From positions 1 through 15,018 of the forward strand of contig CAYJVP010000023.1 of the NCBI GenBank assembly GCA_964373615.1: DNA of 15,018 nt, written 5' to 3'. The notes beneath the pieces were generated by a model. The model had not been told where the DNA came from and ran no database searches. It worked only from the letters and a program-made list of their open reading frames with translations. The translations under genes and the position numbers were made by a program. This DNA comes from CAYJVP01 sp964373615. GTDB taxonomy: Bacteria > Patescibacteriota > Patescibacteriia > UBA9934 > GWF2-40-263. Below are positions 1-5,975 of the stretch, one piece after another (within the stretch, counting starts at the first letter, position 1; the number at the start of each line of letters is the position of its first letter).

Positions 1-76
1 GGTTGTTTTTCGTTGCTCAGGATTCAGATACAGAACGAGTTTCGTAATTCACAGCATGAAGGGCGTGAGCCGGAGT

Positions 77-96
77 CCCCGGTCAATTCTCCGGGG
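77..96. repeat. Short GC hairpin overlapping the end of the small ORF
   Basis: CCCCGG (77-82) and CCGGGG (91-96) form a 6-bp stem with an 8-nt loop. The loop contains the TGA stop (83-85) of the possible small membrane ORF. There is no following T-run on either strand, so it is at best a weak terminator or an mRNA 3' end structure. Bases 1-76 show nothing else that I can support. Confidence 0.35.
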
Positions 97-241
97 AAGT
101 CGTCCCGGAGGCGACCTCTTCAACCGCTGCGGCCGTCACGTTGAGCGCGGCGACGAGCAGCTGTTCGGTTCGCTCTGCCACCAACGGAAAGAAGAACCGC
201 AAGAGCAGAAGAACCATGAGGAGGAAAAAGAGCTCGCGCAT
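83..241 (-). CDS. Possible 52-residue single-pass membrane protein
   Basis: This ORF starts with ATG at 241 and ends with TGA at 83-85. The product begins MRELFFLLMVLLLLRFFFPL, a continuous hydrophobic segment at about residues 3-21. An amphipathic stretch with acidic residues follows and ends in TSPEN, so the tail would have one membrane anchor and about 30 exposed residues. I recognise no family. Codon choice is compatible with the neighbours, but the ORF is short and I see no clear Shine-Dalgarno sequence. It sits on the same strand as every other gene, downstream of the terminator at 319-350, so it would need readthrough or the promoter-like element at 373-401. A hydrophobic ORF of this size can occur by chance. 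The overlapping longer reading from 337 would start inside the terminator and is less likely. Confidence 0.3.
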   Translation of the reverse strand: MRELFFLLMVLLLLRFFFPLVAERTEQLLVAALNVTAAAVEEVASGTTSPEN

Positions 242-318
242 ACGGGACCGGATACATTCCTTCCGAGGAAGGTCGAGGGGGTCGACGACGTCCCCTCTTT
301 TTTGATCCTCCCCGGACA

Positions 319-350
319 AAAGCCCCGCTCTCACCAAAGAGCGGGGCTTT
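319..350 (-). terminator. Rho-independent terminator of the glycan operon
   Basis: A perfect 13-bp stem pairs 319-331 with 338-350 around a 6-nt loop (332-337). The stem has a GCCCCGC core flanked by AAA on the left and TTT on the right. Read on the minus strand it follows the last glycosyltransferase stop (414) by about 65 nt, and the stem is followed by TTTTG, so it terminates leftward transcription. Because the flanks are A-rich and T-rich it may also work in the other direction. Confidence 0.85.
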
Positions 351-372
351 CAACCGGAGCGGATTCAAATAA

Positions 373-401
373 AAAGTATCATATAAAAACCCTTTCGTCA
401 A
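373..401 (-). promoter_or_regulatory. Promoter-like element just upstream of the terminator
   Basis: On the minus strand TTGACG (396-401, 5 of 6 matches to the -35 consensus) is followed after 17 nt by TACTTT (373-378), with a TG one base upstream of it (extended -10 arrangement). The surrounding bases 361-395 are clearly AT-richer than the genes. A transcript would start at about 366 and reach the terminator hairpin at 350 almost at once. It would therefore give either a very short RNA or an attenuated transcript into the small ORF at 83-241. The match is by eye only. Confidence 0.3.
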
Positions 402-413
402 CAGTGCCGACGA

Positions 414-1643
414 TCAGGGCGTGTTTGATGCGGGCGATCCACGCCTGAGAACCTCCTCCATGAACCCTTCCAACTGATCCACGTAATGCGACATGGACAT
501 CGCCGCGACCGAGGCGCGGATCTCCGCCGAGCGCGACCAGAAACGCTCTGCGTCCTGCGCGAACGATTCGATCGCTTGGGTCCAGGCGGCCACATCGCCA
601 GGCGGCACCAACAGGCCGTTGTCACCATGGCGGACCAGTTCGCCAACGCCGCCGATGTCGGACGCGATCACAGGCACGCCAGACTGCAAACTTTCGTAAA
701 TAATCGTCGGGGAATTTTCATGACACAGCGACGGCACGACCGTCGCGTCCGTACATTCGAGAAGGTTTTGCAACGACTCCGTCGAAACAAGACCGTGATA
801 GGTGACGCGAGGATCACGTTTTGCACGCTCGCTGATATACGCTGCCATGACTCCTTCCCCGGCCACGTGCAATTCAACGGGAACCCGCACCCGATCCACC
901 GCATCCAAAATTTCCATGAGCCCCTTGTGCGGCGCGAGCTGCCCGGCAAAAAGCAAACGCACAGCATCCTGTGTGCGCTCTTTGCGTTGCACTGCAGGGA
1001 AACTTGGCGCGGGATTTGGCAGCACCCGCACGGAGGTGTCCCCAAAAAATCCTCGCTCGCGATAAAAGTCGGCGAGAAAGTGAGAAGGGGAGATCACCAA
1101 ATCCGGTCGCCCAAGCAAGCGGCGTACTTGTTGTTCGTACCATCCTCGGGTAACCCGCTCGAGCCACGGAAGCGGACGTCCGTGCAGCAGAAGACCGCTT
1201 GGCACAGACAGTTGAATATCGTGAATCGTATGGATGAATGGGATATCAAGTCGACGCATCGCATCAGCCACGCGCATGCCGATCCCTTTCAGGTTGTGTG
1301 TAAGCACCACATCGGGTTGCTGGTCGCGCAGAATTTTTTCAACCCGTGCCGCCGGCGCCGGTGACCACAGATCAATAAGGTGCCAGAGCGCCCGAACAGG
1401 ATACGGATACTGATAGTCATACAACACGTGGTAAAGATTGGCCGGGAAAAACCGGTAGACCGCTTCCGGGGACGGTGCGCGCAATTCTGGCTCGAGTTCG
1501 TGCCGATCGCGCATGGGAACGGTGGAAATCACAAACACGTCATGGCGCCGGTGGGCCAGCTCTGTCACGATGCGCTGTACGACCCGCTCTGCCCCTCCCC
1601 GACTCACGGGAGGATATAAATTGCTGATGATACCGATCTTCAT
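414..1643 (-). CDS. GT4-family glycosyltransferase
   Basis: This 409-residue GT-B fold glycosyltransferase (family GT4, WecB/RfaG-like) probably moves a sugar from a nucleotide-sugar donor onto a growing cell-surface glycan on the cytoplasmic face of the membrane. The N-terminal acceptor domain starts MKIGIISNLYPPVSRGGAER, with the Gly-Gly loop at 16-17. The donor domain has GQLAPHKG (234-241), whose Lys normally contacts the donor phosphates, and an intact EX7E motif with Glu309 and Glu317 in HENSPTIIYES. The C-terminal pattern GVPVIASDIGGVGELV is typical of GT4. I chose the ATG at 1643 because it overlaps the TGA of the upstream gene by 4 bp and starts directly at the first beta strand. A GTG five codons earlier is the only other option. 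It is the last gene of the six-gene operon and is followed by the terminator at 319-350. Donor and acceptor cannot be read from the sequence. Confidence 0.93.
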   Translation of the reverse strand: MKIGIISNLYPPVSRGGAERVVQRIVTELAHRRHDVFVISTVPMRDRHELEPELRAPSPEAVYRFFPANLYHVLYDYQYPYPVRALWHLIDLWSPAPAARVEKILRDQQPDVVLTHNLKGIGMRVADAMRRLDIPFIHTIHDIQLSVPSGLLLHGRPLPWLERVTRGWYEQQVRRLLGRPDLVISPSHFLADFYRERGFFGDTSVRVLPNPAPSFPAVQRKERTQDAVRLLFAGQLAPHKGLMEILDAVDRVRVPVELHVAGEGVMAAYISERAKRDPRVTYHGLVSTESLQNLLECTDATVVPSLCHENSPTIIYESLQSGVPVIASDIGGVGELVRHGDNGLLVPPGDVAAWTQAIESFAQDAERFWSRSAEIRASVAAMSMSHYVDQLEGFMEEVLRRGSPASNTP

Positions 1644-2776
1644 ATCGCGTGGACCCACTCACGATACACTTCCTCCAAGCGATCCATCAACCGATCCCAT
1701 GCAAAATCCTGTTCGGCGCGACAACGCGCAGCAGCCCCAAGCCTTGTGCGTGTCCGAGGCTCTGTGAATATCCGACGCAACACACTTCCGAGTTCACGCG
1801 TGTCTCCAGGGGCCGCCAAAAGACCGGTCTGTTCGTGAAGGACAACCCCGCGCACGCCGGGAAGGTCCGAGGCAATCGTGGGGATCCCTGTCGCGGCCGC
1901 TTCAAGCGCCACCAACCCGAACGCCTCCGTGCGATCAACCGACGGAAAAACGTGCACATCAACCGCGCGATAATAGTTTGGCTTATCTGCATCGGAAACA
2001 TTCCCAAGAAAATGAAGACGATGCTTGCATCCCTGCGCGGCCGCCGTCGCTTCAAATGACGCGCGCAAATCACCGTCCCCGATCACGATCCCCTGCCACG
2101 GCAGGTCCGCGAGTTCACGAAGCGCCTCAAGCAGCACCGCAAGCCCCTTAAAATAATGCGCCTGGTCCAGTCCACCGATGAATAAAAAAGTTGGAACATC
2201 GAGAGGAATCCCGAGGCGCTCGCGCAACGCGTCGTCGCGTCCCGGATGAAACCGTTCCGTGTCAACGCCAAACGGCAACACGCGGGTCTTCCTCCGCGCC
2301 TCTTCGATGTCCCACAGCGCGCTGCTGCGCGCGTACTCATCAGAGCTTACCAAAATCCGATCAACTCGCTCCACAATCCACGGGAACAGCGCCCGACGAT
2401 GCGCGTCAAAAATCACTTGCTTCAATCCCTTGCCGACCACATCGTGATGATAGGTCATGATAAGCGGCTGATTCGGCCGAATGTATTTGCGCACGATAAC
2501 CGGCTCCGCACCGCCAAAAAACGGATAATGGAGATGCACGAGATCAAATCCCTTCAGACGATACGCCAAGGAGGGCATCACGCCCGCGTTTCCAAAATGC
2601 ATCGGGGATGGAATCCGATGAACGTAGGCAGGGTCGTCCGCCACACGGCGATAGCGCGGCGTAAACACGTGCACGTGGTGACCTCGAGCGCGCAACCGTT
2701 CTGTGTATTCATAGGCAATGCTTCCCATGCCTCCACGATACGGCGGATAGGTTGAGACGACTTGAGCGATCTTCAC
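1640..2776 (-). CDS. GT4-family glycosyltransferase
   Basis: This is a second, distinct GT4 glycosyltransferase of 378 residues. The N-terminus reads KIAQVVSTYPPYRGGMGSIA, a canonical GT4 start with the RGGMG loop at about 14-18. YHHD lies at about 109-112. The donor half carries FIGGLDQAHYFKG (phosphate-binding Lys at about 210) and an intact EX7E (Glu284, Glu292) in TEAFGLVALEAA, followed by GIPTIASDLPGVRGVV. The start is a GTG at 2776, two bases after the TAG of the upstream gene (2779-2781). An in-frame ATG at 2797 would add seven residues and overlap the upstream gene by 19 bp, and a longer reading to 2890 has no family support. The 3' end overlaps the next GT4 by 4 bp, so translation is probably coupled. 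The two GT4 proteins differ enough to suggest different sugar linkages. Confidence 0.93.
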   Translation of the reverse strand: MKIAQVVSTYPPYRGGMGSIAYEYTERLRARGHHVHVFTPRYRRVADDPAYVHRIPSPMHFGNAGVMPSLAYRLKGFDLVHLHYPFFGGAEPVIVRKYIRPNQPLIMTYHHDVVGKGLKQVIFDAHRRALFPWIVERVDRILVSSDEYARSSALWDIEEARRKTRVLPFGVDTERFHPGRDDALRERLGIPLDVPTFLFIGGLDQAHYFKGLAVLLEALRELADLPWQGIVIGDGDLRASFEATAAAQGCKHRLHFLGNVSDADKPNYYRAVDVHVFPSVDRTEAFGLVALEAAATGIPTIASDLPGVRGVVLHEQTGLLAAPGDTRELGSVLRRIFTEPRTRTRLGAAARCRAEQDFAWDRLMDRLEEVYREWVHAI

Positions 2777-2778
2777 AT

Positions 2779-3861
2779 CTACCAAGTGATAAGCCATTTG
2801 AGCAGACGCCAGAGAGCGACGAGCATCGGGTTGCCGAACGTGTCGACGGCCGGATTGCTCGTTTCCTGATGCTCGATCTTGGCGGTCCATAGCCGCACAA
2901 TCTCACGATCGGCAACGGTGCGCAACAGCGCGGATGTGCGCCGCTTCTTCCACACGTACATCCAGGTCGACGGCTTCAGGAGCGCCCTATAGACCTTCAT
3001 TTTCTCGCTGATCCATCCCCCTCTCACGGCAAAAAACACCAAGGCAATCTCGAGCGCGGCCATGAACGGAATGAGAAGAAGGAGGGTCGGAAGTTTCAGA
3101 TGCGAGGTGTGCACAAGAATGCGATTGCGCTCCATCCAAAAAAACTTCGCCACGCTGCGTTTGAATTCGTAATGGTGATAGACGATCGATGTTTTTGAGA
3201 ATACATTTTTGAAACCCGCAAGACGAATGCGCCACCCAAGTTCAAGGTCTTCGTGATAAAGGAACAAGAACGGATCGAGCAGACCAACTTTTTTTAAAAC
3301 GGATGCGCGATACAGCGCCGCGGCTCCGCTTGCGTAATTGATCTCGGCTCCGTCTGGAATCGCCACATCACGCACGGGCCGGCCATTGTCACGCACAAAT
3401 CCAAACCCGAGAAAATGGACCATGCCTCCTGTCGAGTTCACCACGTCCGGCTTCTGCCAAAGCAACATGAGGGACTGCACAGATCCGATCGTCTGATCAG
3501 ACTCGGCAAGTTTTACCGCTTCCGTGATCGCATCAGGATGAAACTTCGCATCATTGTTCAACAAATACACGTAATCGACACCTTCAAGCAGCGCGTGATT
3601 CATCCCGATGTTGTTGCCGGCCGCGAACCCTTCGTTCGTGGGATTGGGAAAAAACGTGACGTGGGGGATCGTGACGTCGGACTTCGGCAGCATGCGCTCG
3701 CGGATCACCTCGGCACTCCCGTCTGGAGAGTTGTTATCGACGACGATAAACTCCACTCGCTCACGCGGATAACGCAGAGCCTCTAAAGACGAAATCACCT
3801 CGTCGATGTACGGACGGGTGTTATACGATAGATAGACGATGGCAACACGCGGCTCGTTCAT
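2779..3861 (-). CDS. GT2-family glycosyltransferase, rhamnosyltransferase-like
   Basis: This 360-residue inverting GT-A enzyme belongs to family GT2 and resembles WbbL/rhamnosyltransferase-type proteins. The nucleotide-binding start is AIVYLSYNT with VDNNSPDGS at 41-49. The DXD-equivalent motif is LLNNDAKF (NND at about 102-104). The acceptor and catalytic-base region is YHEDLELGWRI (Glu204, Asp205). A hydrophobic segment at about 258-280 and a basic tail rich in Lys/Arg and Trp suggest attachment to the inner face of the membrane. The ATG at 3861 overlaps the TGA of the DUF2304 gene by 4 bp and has an AGGAG sequence five bases upstream (3867-3871), which supports this start. The likely role is adding a deoxyhexose or similar sugar to a lipid-linked glycan. 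The exact substrate is unknown. Confidence 0.92.
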   Translation of the reverse strand: MNEPRVAIVYLSYNTRPYIDEVISSLEALRYPRERVEFIVVDNNSPDGSAEVIRERMLPKSDVTIPHVTFFPNPTNEGFAAGNNIGMNHALLEGVDYVYLLNNDAKFHPDAITEAVKLAESDQTIGSVQSLMLLWQKPDVVNSTGGMVHFLGFGFVRDNGRPVRDVAIPDGAEINYASGAAALYRASVLKKVGLLDPFLFLYHEDLELGWRIRLAGFKNVFSKTSIVYHHYEFKRSVAKFFWMERNRILVHTSHLKLPTLLLLIPFMAALEIALVFFAVRGGWISEKMKVYRALLKPSTWMYVWKKRRTSALLRTVADREIVRLWTAKIEHQETSNPAVDTFGNPMLVALWRLLKWLITW

Positions 3862-4196
3862 TCCTTCTCCTGTTCCTTGAGCGCGATCGTCCGGACAAGT
3901 TTGGTCACATCCCGCTCCACGTCCTCAATTTTTACGTACAGCCTGAACACCAAATAAAAAAGCGCGATAAGCGAAACGTAGATCGCCAGATCAACGCCGC
4001 GACCAACACCGACCAGACGGGCGGCCATTTCCGTGGTTTGCGGCAAGAGTCCGACCACGCCCACGACGACCCAAAACAATACCCATCCGGCAAGCTTTTT
4101 TCGATCCAGGCGACCGGCGCGAAACTGCTTCCAGGTGCGAGCAAGCGCAAACAAGGCGAACAGAACGACGAGAATCTGAATGAGCAACATAGTCAC
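3858..4196 (-). CDS. DUF2304 small membrane protein
   Basis: This 110-112 residue protein has three predicted membrane segments (about 4-20, 35-53 and 68-86) and a charged, coiled-coil-like cytoplasmic tail (EDVERDVTKLVRTIALKEQE). The segment ALARTWKQFRAG, then LLPQTTEMAARLVGVGRGVDL, then LFYLVFRLYVKIE, fits DUF2304. Members of that family usually sit beside a DPM1-like GT2, as here, and are thought to work with it, though no reaction has been shown. The GTG at 4196 gives a 4-bp overlap with the stop of the DPM1-like gene. The in-frame ATG at 4190, preceded by AGGGTG, is an equally good start and removes two residues. Family assignment is confident; function is inferred only from the neighbour. 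Confidence 0.88.
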   Translation of the reverse strand: MTMLLIQILVVLFALFALARTWKQFRAGRLDRKKLAGWVLFWVVVGVVGLLPQTTEMAARLVGVGRGVDLAIYVSLIALFYLVFRLYVKIEDVERDVTKLVRTIALKEQEKE

Positions 4197-4861
4197 CCTG
4201 CGATGCGGCGCAGCACGAGTTTCGCTAATGTCTTTAATCCCACAAAAAAATTCTGCCCCTTCGAAAGCGAATAGTCGCTATAAATCGCCGTGATCGGCAC
4301 CTCTGCAATCGTGAGACCCTTGATGTGCGCTTCATGAATGAGCTCCGAAGAAACCTCCATGCGGTTTGTTTTGATCTCAATGGTTTCCACCGCATAGCGC
4401 GTACAAGCACGAAACCCAGACTGGCTGTCTGTCACGCGCGCACCGAATAACAAATACGTCACGAGGTTCCCAACGAGGGTCGCAAGTTTGCGATGCACGG
4501 GCATCCCCTTGAGCTTCGTCAGCATGCGTGATCCGATCACGAAATCCGCTCCGCGGTTTATCGCTTCCACAAAACGAGGGATCTCCGCGGGATCATGTTG
4601 ACCGTCCGCGTCAAGCGTCACGATGACATCGGCGCCGTGCCGAAGAGCGGCAGCAAACCCCGTGCCGATGGCCGCCCCGAGACCGCGATTGATGACGTGC
4701 GAATACACGCACACGCCGTGCGCACCGGCCGCCTCGGCCGTGCGATCCTGCGAGCCGTCGTTCACCACAATGATTTCATCAACGAACGGTTTCGTTTTTT
4801 CGAGCACCTCGCCAATGGCCGTTGCTTCGTTGTAGGCGGGAATAACCGCAACCGTCTTCAT
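4193..4861 (-). CDS. DPM1-like GT2 (polyprenyl-phosphate sugar synthase)
   Basis: This 222-residue GT-A enzyme is of the dolichyl/polyprenyl-phosphate mannose or glucose synthase type. Such enzymes transfer a hexose from a nucleotide sugar onto undecaprenyl phosphate, giving a lipid-linked donor. Visible motifs are VIPAYNEATAIGEVL at the N-terminus, VNDGSQDRT (33-41), the metal-binding DADGQHDP (84-91), GSRM (about 110-113) and DSQSGFRA (145-152). There is no C-terminal membrane domain of the GtrB or ArnC kind, so it resembles soluble DPM1. The neighbouring DUF2304 protein may supply the membrane part. The ATG at 4861 overlaps the upstream TGA by 4 bp. Which sugar it uses (mannose, glucose or other) cannot be decided from the sequence. 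Confidence 0.92.
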   Translation of the reverse strand: MKTVAVIPAYNEATAIGEVLEKTKPFVDEIIVVNDGSQDRTAEAAGAHGVCVYSHVINRGLGAAIGTGFAAALRHGADVIVTLDADGQHDPAEIPRFVEAINRGADFVIGSRMLTKLKGMPVHRKLATLVGNLVTYLLFGARVTDSQSGFRACTRYAVETIEIKTNRMEVSSELIHEAHIKGLTIAEVPITAIYSDYSLSKGQNFFVGLKTLAKLVLRRIAG

Positions 4862-5871
4862 AGCGTGGTCAGCAAAATTTTGTTCGCCCTGATGTAATCG
4901 ATTGTCTTCTTGAGTCCATCCTCAAGTCGCGTGAGCGGAAACCATCCAAGGTCGCGAGCTCGAGCAGTGTCCGGAAGCCCGAGTTCGGTCAAAAACACGA
5001 GCGGTTTTTCGTAAACGACCTTCGATGTCGATTGCGTCATCTCGATAATTTTCTTTGCGACATCGGACATTTTCAGATCAACATCCGAACCGATATTCAC
5101 GGGACCCGTGCCGGCCAATGCCTTCATGACGCGCATGAGCGCATCCACCGCATCGTCGACATACAAAAGGGAAGTCGTGAATGCTTCATCGCCGTAAATC
5201 ACCAGGTCTTTCCCGTCGATCGCATTCAACACAAAATCTGGAATGAGTTGGCCGTCAAAAAGCGGCATGTGCGGACCGTAGGTGCGAAAGACGCGCGCAA
5301 TTTTTGTGTCAATGCCGTGCACCTGACGGTACGTCTCAAACATCGTTTCGGAAAACCGCCGTCCTTCGTCATAACAGCCACGCGGAGAAAGGTGACTCAC
5401 GACACCCTCGTCCGACTCCTTAAACACCTTGTGATCTACCGAACGCGGACCATACACGACCGAAGACGAGGCAAGGAGCGCTTTCGAGCGATACTTCACC
5501 GCGATCTCAAGCACGTGATAGTTGCCAACGGAATTGGCAAGCAGCGTCTGGATCTTAAACTGGTCAAAATTCTTGATCGACATGGGGCACGCCAAGTGGT
5601 AGATCTCCTGAATGCCCTGAAACGGAATCTTGAAAGCGGACAGCTCGCTGAATTTTTCAAGGTCAAACGGCTGGTTGATGTCGAGGCGCAGGAATTGAAA
5701 ATCCGAGTTCGAAAGCAGACCCTCGATGTTGCGCACATGAGAGGTGACGAAGTTATCAATGCAAATAACCCGCACGCCGTCACGCAACAGGCGCGCGCAC
5801 AGGTGCGAGCCGATAAATCCGGCTCCACCGGTCACGAGCACGTTTTTTTTCTCAAAAATGTGGTCGGGCAT
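4858..5871 (-). CDS. NAD-dependent sugar epimerase/decarboxylase (UXS-like SDR)
   Basis: This 337-residue extended short-chain dehydrogenase most resembles UDP-glucuronate decarboxylase and related NDP-sugar epimerases, which make activated sugars for glycan synthesis. Residues 11-24 contain the NAD-binding TGGAGFIGSHL, and Asp39 ends strand beta-2. HLACP (92-96), ASSSVVYGPRS (about 134-144), CYDEGRRFSET (166-176) and ARVFRTYGPHM (192-202) follow the UXS family layout. The catalytic YxxxK motif reads YDEGR: Tyr167 is kept, but the usual Lys is Arg171 (codon CGG). This is either a tolerated variant or a sign of changed activity. The start is ATG at 5871; a TTG at 5916 would only add residues with no family match. 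It is the first gene of the glycan operon and overlaps the next gene by 4 bp. Confidence 0.88.
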   Translation of the reverse strand: MPDHIFEKKNVLVTGGAGFIGSHLCARLLRDGVRVICIDNFVTSHVRNIEGLLSNSDFQFLRLDINQPFDLEKFSELSAFKIPFQGIQEIYHLACPMSIKNFDQFKIQTLLANSVGNYHVLEIAVKYRSKALLASSSVVYGPRSVDHKVFKESDEGVVSHLSPRGCYDEGRRFSETMFETYRQVHGIDTKIARVFRTYGPHMPLFDGQLIPDFVLNAIDGKDLVIYGDEAFTTSLLYVDDAVDALMRVMKALAGTGPVNIGSDVDLKMSDVAKKIIEMTQSTSKVVYEKPLVFLTELGLPDTARARDLGWFPLTRLEDGLKKTIDYIRANKILLTTL

Positions 5872-5940
5872 AAGAAACGTTACACCAGGAAACGGGACTG
5901 AATGCAGCGAGGCCAACTTAGCTGGCCGAGGACTGTTCGA

Positions 5941-5968
5941 GCTAACGGCTAATGGCTAATGGCTAAGT
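5941..5968. repeat. Four tandem copies of a 7-bp unit
   Basis: GCTAACG, GCTAATG, GCTAATG and GCTAAGT lie head to tail in the 104-bp gap between the protease stop (5976) and the epimerase start (5871). A TTAGCT (5918-5923) and AGCTAA (5940-5945) pair could also form a weak stem at the left border. No clear terminator or promoter was found in this gap, although one of each would be expected. Confidence 0.6.
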
Positions 5969-5975
5969 AACTATC

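Noticed and set aside
56..448. 130-residue plus-strand open frame
   Set aside because: It runs through the terminator stem at 319-350 and into the 3' end of a glycosyltransferase. Its composition is Arg/His-rich and shadow-like.
2777..2890. N-terminal extension of the second GT4 to 2890
   Set aside because: The added residues are Arg-rich, lie inside the upstream GT2 gene and precede the conserved first beta strand KIAQVV.
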